DNA from: Fibrobacter succinogenes
GTDB lineage: Bacteria > Fibrobacterota > Fibrobacteria > Fibrobacterales > Fibrobacteraceae
DNA length: 64,000 nt
Direction of reading: 5' to 3'
Assembly: GCA_902779055.1 (NCBI GenBank)
Contig: CACZAD010000029.1
Location: 1 to 64,000, forward strand
The notes beneath the pieces were generated by a model. It was not told the origin of the DNA and did no database searches. It saw only the letters and a list, made by a program, of their open reading frames with translations. The position numbers and the translations under genes are program-made. Below, piece by piece: positions 51,733-61,112 of this stretch; the stretch's first letter is position 1, and each line of letters begins with the position of its first letter.

Positions 51733-52290
51733 ATGCGTAAAAATCTCGGAGTGAAAACCTATCTGTACCCGCAGCCGACTTTGGTCATTGCCACTTATAA
51801 CGAAGATGGCTCGACGAACGCCATGGTGGCGGCCTGGGGGTCTATCAGCGACAACAACCAGATTGCGATTTATGTGGCCAAAACCCACAAGACCATCCCG
51901 AACATTCTTGCCCGCAAGGCTTTCACCGTGAGTATGGCGACGGAAGACTACATCAAGGCTATCGACTACTTGGGCATTACCAGTGGTAACAGGGTGGCAG
52001 ACAAGTTTGTGAAGGCTGGCTTTACGTCTATCAAGAGCGAAAATGTGGATGCCCCGCTCGTTGCTGAATTGCCGCTTGCGCTCGAATGCAAGCTCGTGAG
52101 CTATGACGAAGATTCCGAACTCTTGCTCGGCGAAATTGTGAACGCCACCGCCGATGAAACCGTACTCGATCAAGACGGCAAGCTCTCCGTCGAAAAGCTT
52201 GCTCCGATTTGCTACGATTCCGCAGGTCACGGCTACTACGTGATGGAACGACGCGTGGGCAATGCCTTCAGCGACGGAAAGAGCATCTAG
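51733..52290 (+). CDS. Flavin reductase-like domain protein
   Basis: A 185-residue FMN-binding split-barrel protein: MRKNLGVKTYLYPQPTLVIA, TNAMVAAWGSISDNNQIAIY, KTIPNILARKAFTVSMATED, YLGITSGNRVADKFVKAGFT, LALECKLVSYDED. Members are flavin reductases or flavoredoxins. Ribosome site AAGGAG before ATG 51733. Monocistronic. Confidence 0.9.
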   Translation: MRKNLGVKTYLYPQPTLVIATYNEDGSTNAMVAAWGSISDNNQIAIYVAKTHKTIPNILARKAFTVSMATEDYIKAIDYLGITSGNRVADKFVKAGFTSIKSENVDAPLVAELPLALECKLVSYDEDSELLLGEIVNATADETVLDQDGKLSVEKLAPICYDSAGHGYYVMERRVGNAFSDGKSI

Positions 52291-52296
52291 GAATAA

Positions 52297-52905
52297 TTAA
52301 ATCCCCAGCGTATCCACCCAGTCGACGTCTGCCGTCACGGTAAGCGTCTGCAATCCGCAGGCTGCTGCTGCGGCAGTGTTGACGGGGCTGTCGTCAATGA
52401 AAATTGTTTCGGCGGGGGAGGCTCCGAGTTCGCGGATGGCGGTCTTGAAAATCTCGGGGTCGGGCTTTTGCAAATGGAGTTCCTGGCTCAAGAAAATCCT
52501 GTCGAAAAAGTCCTCGAGGCGGTTGCCGTTTGCGTTGAACCAGTTTTGGCAACTGCACTCCCAATGCAGTTCATTCGTGTTGCTCAAAAGCGAAACGCTT
52601 GCGACTCCTTCTGTTTTGCGTAAGCGACGGAGCGCTTGTAATTTGCGTTCAGCGACGCCCAGGCAAATGGAATTCCAGGCTTTTTCGATGTCTTGCGGCG
52701 TTGTTTTCGCGCGGTCCGCGACTTGCTGGCAGAATTCTGCGGTTGTCACGAATCCAAGCTGGTAATCTTCCATCAGCTTGTAAACGGAAGCCCCCGGCTC
52801 AAGTTCTGCAGGCGGCAAGCCGTGTGCGACAAAGCTTTCGTAAGCGTTTTTCATACGGATGTCCAAAAGGACTCCGCCTAGGTCGAAGATGTAGTTCTTG
52901 AGCAT
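52297..52905 (-). CDS. HAD-family hydrolase
   Basis: A 202-residue HAD phosphatase: YIFDLGGVLLDIR (nucleophile Asp8; the usual DxD second Asp is Gly, as in YihX-type members), SLLSNTNELHWE (motif II), LQKPDPEIFKTAIRELGASP (Lys, motif III), TIFIDDSPVNTAAAAACGLQ (motif IV). Similar to alpha-glucose-1-phosphatase type HAD proteins; substrate unknown. Convergent with the flavin reductase gene. Confidence 0.9.
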   Translation of the reverse strand: MLKNYIFDLGGVLLDIRMKNAYESFVAHGLPPAELEPGASVYKLMEDYQLGFVTTAEFCQQVADRAKTTPQDIEKAWNSICLGVAERKLQALRRLRKTEGVASVSLLSNTNELHWECSCQNWFNANGNRLEDFFDRIFLSQELHLQKPDPEIFKTAIRELGASPAETIFIDDSPVNTAAAAACGLQTLTVTADVDWVDTLGI

Positions 52906-52928
52906 AGGTGCAAAGATAGAAAATAGGG

Positions 52929-53687
52929 CTACGCCTGCTTTCCCTTCAACTCAGTTTGCGAAATGGTCGCGGCGACGGTCGAAACGCCTCCGATAAAGGC
53001 GGCGATAAATGCTCCGCAGAACAGGTAAAGCGGTAACGAGTAAACGGCACCGTTTGCGATGGCGAGATACTTCATCTGGTAGGTTTCGTTACGGCTGTCT
53101 TTGGCGGAAATTCGCCAGCGTTCAAAGGTGTAATCCATGAACCCGCTGCCGAAATAGTAGGCGTTGATGATGAAAATCAAGACGAGCGAAACGATGCTCC
53201 CGGCAACGGGGACAAAGTTCAAAAGCAGGCAAAGTGCGGTCAAGATGAGTTGCTTTGCCGTGTTGCTGATGGCGATGATGACTGCGCGCCAGACATCCTT
53301 GAGTGTTTGCTTTAAGTCAAACGGAAATTCTTTTCCGGTGAGGATTGTTTCTGTTTTTTCAGAAAGGAACGTGTAGATGGGCGACATCAAAACGTTGACG
53401 ATTGTTCCGCCGATGAAAACGAACAGCGCAAAGAAAACGATGGGGATGATGATCTTGATACCGATCATCGCGGCGTGAATCCAGCCGTTCATGCTGTCGA
53501 CGCTGCGCTCAATGATGCCGTTGATCCAGTCGCTTACGCCAACGCCAGAAAAAATGAATGCAATGACTACGATGATGTTCAAGAGAACTGGAATCAGCAA
53601 ATATTTGCCGAGGTGATTCGCAAAGATCAGGCGAATCGCCTTCGGGTAAGATGCAAGCCCTGCTTGTAGTTGTTGCGGTATGGTCAT
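52929..53687 (-). CDS. EI24 domain (CysZ-like) membrane protein
   Basis: A 252-residue protein with about five to six helices in the EI24/CysZ pattern (LGKYLLIPVLLNIIVVIAFI, SPIYTFLSEKTETILTGKEF, LLNFVPVAGSIVSLVLIFII, DYTFERWRISAKDSRNETYQ). CysZ carries sulfate; homologues in many phyla are not tested. Starts at 53687; the HAD gene follows 23 bases later. Confidence 0.85.
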   Translation of the reverse strand: MTIPQQLQAGLASYPKAIRLIFANHLGKYLLIPVLLNIIVVIAFIFSGVGVSDWINGIIERSVDSMNGWIHAAMIGIKIIIPIVFFALFVFIGGTIVNVLMSPIYTFLSEKTETILTGKEFPFDLKQTLKDVWRAVIIAISNTAKQLILTALCLLLNFVPVAGSIVSLVLIFIINAYYFGSGFMDYTFERWRISAKDSRNETYQMKYLAIANGAVYSLPLYLFCGAFIAAFIGGVSTVAATISQTELKGKQA

Positions 53688-53697
53688 TTTTTACAAG

Positions 53698-54459
53698 CTA
53701 GTACAGGTACCATTCCCATTTGAGGGTGCATTTGGTGTTTCTGGAGTCTGTGTCATATTGGACATCGTTATTTTTTAAGTAACCGATACCATCAAAAATA
53801 TACCAATAGTTTGATGAATAGTTATCGTTGTCCAAAACATCGACATCAATGATTTTGGGGTATATGCGGATTTTTTCCGTGTTTGCGGGTACTGTAGTTG
53901 TATAGTCGATTCGTCCGCTCCATAAACCGGTGTCTTGCTTTTTTAACAGAACTCCTGTTTCTTTGGTGTTTTTTTGGCCGTTAAAGTCTACAAATTCGAT
54001 GTTGAAACTGATGCTTGGATCGGCGTCGTTGTAGGTGTTTATGCCCAAAACATTGTCCCAATCTGGTGTCTCTTGCTTGAAATATGTCAGCGTGAGCTTA
54101 AAATTTTTGCTTTGGGTGAGGTATGATTTTTGTGTATTGGAGGATGTTTTTGATGAACTGGAGTAATGATAGTTTGTGGTGCTGGATGAAGAATATTTCC
54201 TCGAAGAACTAGAATATTTGTAGCTAGAAGAACTCTTTGCAGAAGAATTCCTTTCTGTGTTGCACTGGTAGCCGTAATTTGCGCAGCACCAGCCGGATTC
54301 AGTGCTTGTTCCGTTATAGCAGGCGTCTCTCTGTCGTTGTTCTGTTTCTTGCTGCTCTTTTTCGCTGATGTTTTCCATCACAGAAGAGGTTGGGCTTTCA
54401 TCGGCGCAAGCAAAGAAAAATAGAGAAGCGAAAAGAATTGAATTAAGTTTTATGGACAT
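53698..54459 (-). CDS. Ser-rich surface lipoprotein
   Basis: A 253-residue protein. MSIKLNSILFASLFFFAC with lipobox FFAC (Cys18); residues 40-70 hold several Cys (DACYNG, GWCCANYGYQC); residues 72-110 are Ser-block linkers (KSSSSYKYSSSSRKYSSSS). The C-terminal ~140 residues are beta-rich (FKLTLTYFKQETPDWDN ... CTLKWEWYLY). Fibrobacter-style surface lipoprotein of unknown function. Confidence 0.75.
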   Translation of the reverse strand: MSIKLNSILFASLFFFACADESPTSSVMENISEKEQQETEQRQRDACYNGTSTESGWCCANYGYQCNTERNSSAKSSSSYKYSSSSRKYSSSSTTNYHYSSSSKTSSNTQKSYLTQSKNFKLTLTYFKQETPDWDNVLGINTYNDADPSISFNIEFVDFNGQKNTKETGVLLKKQDTGLWSGRIDYTTTVPANTEKIRIYPKIIDVDVLDNDNYSSNYWYIFDGIGYLKNNDVQYDTDSRNTKCTLKWEWYLY

Positions 54460-54470
54460 TTATCTCTCCG

Positions 54471-55832
54471 TTAGAACAGTGCTTCGAGCTTTAGACGCCA
54501 GCTGTCGCCATAAATGTATGCTTTGTGGAAGCTTTCGTTGTAAATACAGAAACTTCCTATATACCATTGGAATTCAAGAGCAAAGTGACGGCTTAATTCT
54601 AGACCAACGCCCAATAGGGGAACAAATTCCCATTCATCAATAGCAGCAGCTCCATCTCCAGATTCTTCTACCCAGCTGTAATAATTATCGACCTCAAGAT
54701 CAATCCAATGACAAATTGGTTTACGAATGAGAAAACTGGTACTGATGAATGGAGAAACCGGTATGGGTCCAACAGGAATGCCGAAACGGAATCCTAAAGG
54801 AACTTCAGCCATAATTGTGCTGAATTTTGCATATATATAATCGCCGTTATACTCCGCCAGACGGTAAATTGCATTTAGTCCGATATTGAAAGAAGCGACT
54901 TCATTAAAGTAGTTTCTGAAAAGGAATCCTAAGTTTAATCCGAAATCATAGCTTTTCAGTGCGTCTCCATAATAAATATCATAGTAATCCTTGCTTTCAG
55001 GGAATTCAAAAGCGAGTGATAATCCGAAGTAAGTGCTTCTGCCGTTGTCTTGTTTAATATTCTCGCTAGAACTGTTTTGATGGATTTCGTAATAATTGGT
55101 CTCGAAGTTATTCTCCTGTGTATATGTGGTCGTTGCTTCCTGTGGCGTGAACGTACTTTCTTCGGTTGCCTTTTCTTCAACAGGCTTTTCTTCGACGATT
55201 GCGGTTACGACGGGTTCCGGTTTTTCTTCGACAATTTCCTTTGCTCTTTGAATGTCTAGCGCTGCCATTTCGCTGTTGGCAAAAACGACGGTGAGTGTGC
55301 ATGCGGAATCGTTGCTGCAATGTTCCTGAATTTGCTTGGCGAGTGCTGCTGCGCTTTCGATGCGCTGCAGTTTACGTTCGATTTCAGCGACACTGTCGGC
55401 CTTGGCTTGTTTTTCGAGCTGCTTCTTGTTGATGGCGTAATCAATGCACTTGCAGGATTGCTCAATTCTCTTACAGAATTTGTCCTTGAATTTCGGCTGC
55501 TTTGCTTTCAGCATTTTGTCAGTGACTGGGCAGTCTCCGCAAAAACCGGAGCATTCTTCTGTCATTGGGGGCAAAGGCTCGATGCGGGACATTTCAGGCT
55601 TGGATCTGCCGAACCTGGTCTCGTAAAGCGATTGCATGGTCTCGTTAGAAAAGGGCGACTTGCCTTGCTTGATTTCTTTGAATTGTCCGTTTTCAAAAGT
55701 GATGTTGCGGGCGCAGACTTTTTCATCGCATGTTTGCAGCAATTCGTTAGAAAGTCTGTTGATGCTTTCTGCAAAAAGCGAAACCGTTAATAAAAGAACT
55801 AACGCGAAAATCGCTTGAAAGTTTTTTCTCAT
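54471..55832 (-). CDS. Outer-membrane beta-barrel protein with Cys-rich N-domain
   Basis: A 453-residue protein. ATG 55832 follows AAGGAG and gives signal peptide MRKNFQAIFALVLLLTVSLF-AES. Residues ~25-190 contain about ten Cys in pairs (CDEKVC, CSGFCGDC, FCKRIEQSCKC, CSNDSAC) and a coiled coil; ~195-255 is a Glu/Lys/Pro/Thr-rich linker; ~260-453 is a beta-barrel (TYFGLSLAFEFPES, YDFGLNLGFLFRNYF, VPLGFRFGIPVGPIPVSPFI) ending in Phe. The same arrangement occurs in other Fibrobacter envelope proteins. Adjacent to the lipoprotein gene; function unknown. Confidence 0.75.
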   Translation of the reverse strand: MRKNFQAIFALVLLLTVSLFAESINRLSNELLQTCDEKVCARNITFENGQFKEIKQGKSPFSNETMQSLYETRFGRSKPEMSRIEPLPPMTEECSGFCGDCPVTDKMLKAKQPKFKDKFCKRIEQSCKCIDYAINKKQLEKQAKADSVAEIERKLQRIESAAALAKQIQEHCSNDSACTLTVVFANSEMAALDIQRAKEIVEEKPEPVVTAIVEEKPVEEKATEESTFTPQEATTTYTQENNFETNYYEIHQNSSSENIKQDNGRSTYFGLSLAFEFPESKDYYDIYYGDALKSYDFGLNLGFLFRNYFNEVASFNIGLNAIYRLAEYNGDYIYAKFSTIMAEVPLGFRFGIPVGPIPVSPFISTSFLIRKPICHWIDLEVDNYYSWVEESGDGAAAIDEWEFVPLLGVGLELSRHFALEFQWYIGSFCIYNESFHKAYIYGDSWRLKLEALF

Positions 55833-55957
55833 TTTAACTCCTTGGTGGCGAGGTCGCATCGTAGAATTCAAGGAGCCCAAAAGCTCAAAAAAAACCGGTT
55901 GCAGGTTACCCCGCTATGTATTATAAATATAAGAAATTGCTTACAAACGTTCAAGTG

Positions 55958-55988
55958 TAAAAAAAGACGGTACGGATACCGTCTTTTT
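55958..55988 (-). terminator. Terminator of the GH11 gene
   Basis: Minus strand AAAGACGGTA-TCCG-TACCGTCTTT stem followed by T residues; 56 bases after the stop. Confidence 0.85.
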
Positions 55989-56044
55989 AGTGTTCTTTGG
56001 TTTGGCTTAAATTATGGAATTGAGCGTTGTGGTGGTGTGGCCTC

Positions 56045-57034
56045 CTATTTGACGATGACATTTTTCATGGAGCTTCCTTGCTTTACCATGTAAATGCCTG
56101 CGTTGTGGAACTTGTTTTTAATGGTCGTGCTTAAGTCCGCGTTGGGTGTGGTGTTTGCGGATCCGAGAAGCTTGCCCTGCATGTCGAAAACTTGCAAGGC
56201 AAGCCCGTTGGAGGTGGAAATTTTCGTTGTGTGCAATGCTGTAGGTGCCGTTTCGCCGGTATAGACCTTTGCGTAGGCAAAGTCGATGGTGCCGGAGGCG
56301 TTGCCGTTTTCGGGGTACTGGCCTGCTTCGCCCAAGACCTTTGCTTCGTACATGGAATTGCCGAGTTCAAGACCCAGGCTCTTCCAGCCGTCAAAGTGGG
56401 CGGTGATGTCGATGGTTCCGCAAGAACGCTTGCTCTTGCGTACGCTAAAGTACTGCGTGAACGGCGTGTTGTCGCCTTCGATGGAACCGCGCTGGACCTT
56501 GTCGACGTAGACTTCGTAGGTGGCGCCGTCAACGGTGATGGAACCGCGCAGGCCGCATTCGTCACAGCCTTCGGTTGATTTGCCGATCCAGTTCGGACGA
56601 TACGGGCTCCAGTTGTCGACGATGTACCATTCGATGAGCGGGTCTTGCGACCAGCCGTAAACGCCGATGTAGGAGTAGGTCACGTTGGTGTAGCTGGAAA
56701 ATTTGGGGTCTGTCAGCTTGAAGTCAGCGTAAAGGTGTCCGAGGTCAGTGTACTTGAGCCCGCTGTTCATACCGTAACGGATGCCTTCGCGGCAGAGGTA
56801 GTCGTTCACGTTGTTGAATTCGCAGGAGAACGAGCCGTCGGTGTAGAACGTGGCGGAGTTGTTGCCGATGTCGGCCCACAGTTCATAGTTGTAGCTTCCG
56901 ATGTCGTTGATGTCGTTGCTCGTGACGGTGACGCTTTCGCCGCTATGGGTCGTTGTGTTGCAAAAATCTTGGGCAAATGCGGCTGTGGCAAAAACGCTGG
57001 CAAAACCAATTGCGAAAAGTTTCGAATTATTCAT
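56045..57034 (-). CDS. GH11 endo-1,4-beta-xylanase with sorting tail
   Basis: A 329-residue secreted enzyme. Signal peptide MNNSKLFAIGFASVFATAAF-AQ; ATG 57034 preferred (GGG six bases upstream). The glycoside hydrolase family 11 jelly roll spans residues ~25-260: WADIGNNSATFYTDGSFSCE, YIGVYGWSQDPLIEWYIVDN with nucleophile Glu135, RGSIEGDNTPFTQYFSVRKS, and VLGEAGQ with acid/base Glu236. Residues ~265-329 form a C-terminal domain (LALQVFDMQGKLLGSA ... AGIYMVKQGSSMKNVIVK) of the type IX sorting kind. It cuts xylan chains outside the cell, fitting a plant-fibre degrader. Confidence 0.9.
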   Translation of the reverse strand: MNNSKLFAIGFASVFATAAFAQDFCNTTTHSGESVTVTSNDINDIGSYNYELWADIGNNSATFYTDGSFSCEFNNVNDYLCREGIRYGMNSGLKYTDLGHLYADFKLTDPKFSSYTNVTYSYIGVYGWSQDPLIEWYIVDNWSPYRPNWIGKSTEGCDECGLRGSITVDGATYEVYVDKVQRGSIEGDNTPFTQYFSVRKSKRSCGTIDITAHFDGWKSLGLELGNSMYEAKVLGEAGQYPENGNASGTIDFAYAKVYTGETAPTALHTTKISTSNGLALQVFDMQGKLLGSANTTPNADLSTTIKNKFHNAGIYMVKQGSSMKNVIVK

Positions 57035-57184
57035 AAACATCCCTTTTTTATACTCCAAAGGTAACTTTTAGTGGTGAGGTTGGGGTATCAATCGTAAACT
57101 AGAACTTTAAAAGTGTGGCAAGTGTTTTGTTGCTTTTCGGTCGTCTTTCCTCGGTTGCCGGACGGCTTTTTTGAGCCTAACCCC

Positions 57185-57208
57185 AAAGTGTCAAAAATTT
57201 GACACTTT
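57185..57208. promoter_or_regulatory. Perfect palindrome in the xylanase-tex gap
   Basis: AAAGTGTCAAA / TTTGACACTTT with two bases between. Could be a regulator binding site or a weak terminator for either side. Confidence 0.4.
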
Positions 57209-57237
57209 CTTTTGCTATATTCGGAAGACCCCCAAGT

Positions 57238-57319
57238 GGGGTGTCTGGCTGCGGTTGTGGCCGGGCTTGTGTCACCGAGGGCCGTGCGGGCTGTGCTATC
57301 CAATGAGGGGTGTATGGCT
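57238..57319. repeat. GC-rich block with direct repeat before tex
   Basis: GGGGTGTCTGGCT (57238-57250) and GGGGTGTATGGCT (57307-57319) flank a GC-rich, probably non-coding stretch. It directly abuts the damaged 5' end of tex. Confidence 0.4.
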
Positions 57320-59661
57320 CGGTGGACCCCAAATCCGGAAACGGAATCTACAAGTAGGAATCTCAAATGGATTTGCCCGTTACCGTAAGGACCAGACGGG
57401 TACTTTGAACGAAATTGAACTCCGCGACATTAGCCACCGTCGCGACTACCTCCAGGAACTTGTGGACCGCAAGGAAACGATCCTCAAGAGCATCGAGGAA
57501 CAGGGCAAGCTCACGCCGGAACTCAAGGCTCAGATCGAAGCTTGCAAGGACAAGACTCTTCTCGAAGATATTTACGCTCCGTTCAAGCCGAAGAAGCGTA
57601 CTCGCGCAACGATTGCAAAGGAACTTGGTCTGGAACCGCTTGCCCGCCTGATGTGGGCTCAGGAAAATACCGGAAACACGGCAGAAGAAATCGCCCGTAT
57701 TTATTTGTCCGAAGAAAAGGGCCTTGCCGACCCGCGTGCCGCCCTCAAGGGTGCTGCAGACATCTTGGCCGAAGAAGTTGCAGACAACGCCGAATACCGC
57801 CAGTACCTCCGCAACAAGGTCGAAAAGACTGGCGTCATGGTTTCCAAGGTCAAGAAGGATTTCGAAAAGCAAGAAACCAAGTTCAAGGACTACTACGACT
57901 TTAGCGAACCGGTCTCCAAGATCCCGAGCCACCGTATGCTCGCTCTCCGTCGTGGCGAAAAGGAAAAGGTGCTCCGCCTCTCCATCGAAGTCCCGAACGA
58001 AGAAATGATCGGTTATCTCCAGAATCAGGTCATCAAGCACGACTCTGTCTGGAAGCCGTACCTCGAAGATATGTGCAAGGACGCTTGGGAACGCTTGCTC
58101 CAGCCGAGCATGGAAAGCGAAGTGCGCCTCCTCCTCAAGGACGCCGCCGAAGAAGAAGCTTTCAAGGTGTTCTCCAAGAACCTCCAGGATGTTTTGCTCG
58201 CCGCTCCGGCAGGCCACAAGGCTGTGCTCGCTCTCGACCCGGGTTTCCGTACGGGTTGCAAGGTCGCTGTGCTCGACAAGAACGGCAAGTTCATGGATCA
58301 TGGCATCATTAAGCCGCATGAACCGTGGAACGACAAGGCCGGTGCCGCAGTTTATCTGATGAGCCTCATCGACAAGTATCAGATTGACCTCATCGCTATC
58401 GGTAACGGTACGGCAAGCCGCGAAACGGACGCATTCTGTGGCGAAATGGCTCTCAAGTTCAAGGGCAAGGTTCCGCCGCGCGTTATCGTCTCCGAAGCCG
58501 GTGCATCTGTCTATAGCGCAAGCATGATCGCTATCGCCGAATTCCCGAAGGAAGATGTGACGACCCGTGGTGCTATTTCTATTGGCCGCCGCTTGCAGGA
58601 CCCGCTGGCAGAACTTGTCAAGGTCGATCCGCAGTCCATTGGCGTGGGTCAGTACCAGCACGACGTGAACCAGCGCGAACTCAAGAAGCGTTTGGACGAA
58701 GTCGTGGAAAGCTGCGTGAACATGGTCGGTGTCGACGTGAACAGCGCTTGCTCCGCTCCTCTCTCATGTGGCTGGCCTCAGCAACACGCTCTCTGAAGCT
58801 ATTGTGAAGTACCGCGAAGAAAACGGCGCTTATGCAAGCCGCGAAGATTTGAAGAAGGTCAAGGGCTTTGGTCCGAAGGCCTTCGAACAGGCCGCAGGCT
58901 TTATGCGTATCCCGGGTGCCGAAAACCCGCTCGACGATTCTGCTGTGCATCCTGAAAACTACGCCCTCGTCGAAAAGATGGCCGAAAAGGTCGGCGTTCC
59001 GGTCAAGGAAATGGTCGGTAATGCAGACGCCGTGAAGGGCATCAAGCTCGACGAATTCCTCTCCGACGAAGTCGGCCGTGCTACTTTGGAAGATATCGTG
59101 AAGGAACTCCAGAAGCCGAGCCGCGACCCGCGTAAGGAATTCCGTTATGCTAAGTTCGATGACCGCATCAAGACCATCAACGACCTCGTTACGGGTAGCT
59201 GGATGGAAGGCGTGGTGACGAACGTGGCTAACTTCGGTGCTTTCGTGGACATCGGCGTGCATCAGGACGGTCTCGTTCACATTTCTGAAATCAGCGACAA
59301 GTATGTGACGGACGCTAAGGATGTGCTTACGGTCGGTGACGTGGTGAAGGTTCGCGTGGTTGCAGTCGATGCTAACCAGAAGCGCATCAGCCTTTCCATG
59401 AAGCAGGAATCTACGGACGGTGTCGCCGGTGCTGGCGTGAGCGGTCCTCGCGGTCAGCGCGTGGGCGGTCCGCGTGGTGCTGGTCATCGTGACGACCGTG
59501 GTGCTCGCCCGCAGGGTGGCATCCAGGGTCATGCAACGATTGCCGACCTCAAGAACAAGATTGCCGGTAAGGAACGCCCGGGCTTTGCTCAGAAGAAGCC
59601 GCAGGCTGCCCAACCCGCCAAGCTGAACGCTTTGCTGAAGTCGATGAAAAAGGGTTTTTAA
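57303..59661 (+). pseudogene. tex: Tex-type RNA-binding transcription accessory protein, frame broken
   Basis: Tex homologue split by a frameshift. Up to ~58761 frame 1 encodes FARYRKDQTGTLNEIELRDI, KLTPELKAQIEACKDKTLLE, the YqgF domain (AVLALDPGFRTGCKVAVLDK) and the HhH start (VESCVNMVGVDVNSACSAPL). From ~58762 another frame carries SHVAGLSNTLSEAIVKYREE, GFGPKAFEQAAGFMRIPGAE and the S1 domain (GVVTNVANFGAFVDIGVHQD), ending at 59661. The first ~35-40 residues, which normally end PFIARYRK, are also missing; the sequence before FARYRKD is unlike Tex. Either two indels in the assembly or an inactive gene. ATG 57303 is only a nominal start. Confidence 0.8.
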
Positions 59662-59842
59662 ATTTGATTGCGGCGGCAAGCTTGCTTGCCGACATAAGCA
59701 AATTTAACCCTTTGGCGCTTTGCGCCAAAAAGGCTTCTAAGATTTGACAGCGCAGACGTGCTTGCTCGTCTGCATTGGCAAATCGCCGAGCCTTGCACAA
59801 CGAAGTTGTGCAACGGTTTTTAGCCGAGTGTCGCGCTTTACA

Positions 59843-59913
59843 CTGTCATGCCGGACTCCGTTCCGGCATCGCCTATAGTGTAAGGTGACCCCGGAATGAA
59901 TCCGGGGTGACAA
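59843..59913. repeat. REP-like element (family A)
   Basis: TGTCATGCCGGACTCCGTTC, the ATCGCCTATAGTGTAA tail, then GGTGACCCCGGAATGAATCC with GGGGTGACA. It fills part of the 375-base gap 59662-60036; the stretch 59662-59840 holds a GGCGCTTTGCGCC hairpin and no gene. Confidence 0.8.
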
Positions 59914-59930
59914 ATGCGAAAACAAACAAA

Positions 59931-59962
59931 AACAGCACTCGATAAAGTCGAGTGCTGTTTTT
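59931..59962. terminator. Bidirectional terminator
   Basis: AACAGCACTCGA / TCGAGTGCTGTT, 12-bp perfect stem with five-base loop, T run to 59962 and A-rich sequence on the other side. Serves tex and the convergent ferredoxin gene. Confidence 0.8.
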
Positions 59963-60036
59963 TGTGTTCAATCTCACGAGATAAGCAAAGCTTCGTACCA
60001 TCGCGGAACCCGCGATAACTTTGCCTAAATGCTCGA

Positions 60037-60234
60037 TTACGAGAACTTGATGACGCCAGCCGGGCAGCTTTCTGCAGCGTCCTTGATTTCGTTTTCGTAA
60101 GCGGAGAAGTCTACGCCTTCCTTAACGACCATCTTTTCCGGAACGGAGAAGACTGCATCGCAAGTTGCTTCGCAAGCGCCGCAGGAGACGCATTCGTCGC
60201 TAGATTCATCGAGCCAAACTTTCGTAATTGCCAT
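60037..60234 (-). CDS. Small 4Fe-4S ferredoxin
   Basis: A 65-residue protein from ATG 60234 (MAITKVWLDESSDECVSCGA). Cys ligands CVSCGACEATC and the distant CPAGVIKF give one 4Fe-4S cluster with the CxxCxxC...CP pattern, plus one extra Cys that may form a disulfide as in Thermotoga-type ferredoxins. Electron carrier in anaerobic metabolism. Confidence 0.9.
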   Translation of the reverse strand: MAITKVWLDESSDECVSCGACEATCDAVFSVPEKMVVKEGVDFSAYENEIKDAAESCPAGVIKFS

Positions 60235-60340
60235 AAAATACCTCTTATATTGGTTAGGTTTTCCCAAAAGATATAAAAAAATTACGCCTGAAGAGTGAAA
60301 AAGTGAAAGAAAAGAGGAATTGTTTGTATTTTTTACCCAA

Positions 60341-60979
60341 ATGCGTAAGATTGTTTGCCTTATGGTCCTTGTCTGTTCGTTCTCGTTTGCAAGTCCTTCA
60401 GGAGGATTGTCTGGTCTTATGCATGCTTTGGCTAATGCAGAAGGGTCTGTTACTCCACTTTCTTTTTATACGAATATTCATAGTGATGTTAATTTGGGTT
60501 TATTGGGTGGCACGAAAATAGTCGATGGATTGTATTTGAATGGTCAGTCGTTTAATTTTCATATAGTTAGTGACAAAAAAGATTCGTGTGCAAGAATTGG
60601 TGCTGCCTTTCTTTTGCATACGATTGCTTTCCCGATTGCGATTTATGATTTCTTTGATCCATCCAGTCATTCGATCAACGCATATTATGTTATGGTTATG
60701 TTGCTGAATCCCACGTTGGAATTCTATGTCGTACGTGAATATGTTCCCATTTCTGTAGGAATTGGTTACAATACAGATTGGTTTGCTTTTAAGCCTAAGC
60801 AGAAATTTTATTTTCGGGCGCATGGCGATGTGAATATCGATTTGCCTTTTGTAAGGGTGACAGCTTCTTATTCCTATTCGTTCTTGGATACTTATGATTT
60901 GAAAAAAGGTTTTAGTTTTTATTTGGGTGTAGCCTTGTTCCGTTTTCCAGTGTCAGAGGGCTGGTGGTCGAAATCATAA
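60341..60979 (+). CDS. Secreted or outer-membrane protein of unknown function
   Basis: A 212-residue protein. ATG 60341 gives MRKIVCLMVLVCSFSFA-SP as signal peptide; a TTG 21 bases upstream is possible. The mature part alternates beta-strand-like stretches (YTNIHSDVNLGLLGG, FLLHTIAFPIAIYDFF, PTLEFYVVREYVPISVGIGY, VRVTASYSYSFLD, FYLGVALFRFPVSEG), so a barrel is likely. No family recognised. AT-rich compared with its neighbours. Confidence 0.65.
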   Translation: MRKIVCLMVLVCSFSFASPSGGLSGLMHALANAEGSVTPLSFYTNIHSDVNLGLLGGTKIVDGLYLNGQSFNFHIVSDKKDSCARIGAAFLLHTIAFPIAIYDFFDPSSHSINAYYVMVMLLNPTLEFYVVREYVPISVGIGYNTDWFAFKPKQKFYFRAHGDVNIDLPFVRVTASYSYSFLDTYDLKKGFSFYLGVALFRFPVSEGWWSKS

Positions 60980-60998
60980 AAAATACAGAATAATCTCT

Positions 60999-61027
60999 AC
61001 CCACTACCTACTGCCTTTTGCCAACTA
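60999..61027. repeat. Simple dispersed repeat (family B)
   Basis: CTACCCACTACCTACTGCCT followed by TTTGCCAAC, between the barrel-like gene and argB. Confidence 0.5.
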
Positions 61028-61112
61028 TTTTTAAATTTGGTTCAAGTTTTTCGGGCTAATCCGGGCAATGGTGCTCGCTTTTCGCCTGAGAATTATGAGG
61101 ACATCGTAAGCG

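Noticed and set aside
57088..57366. 92-codon minus-strand ORF upstream of the xylanase
   Set aside because: Covers the palindrome and GC-rich block, no ribosome site or family; more likely non-coding.
57363..58661. 432-codon open frame opposite tex
   Set aside because: Antisense to conserved Tex domains; no start signal or family.
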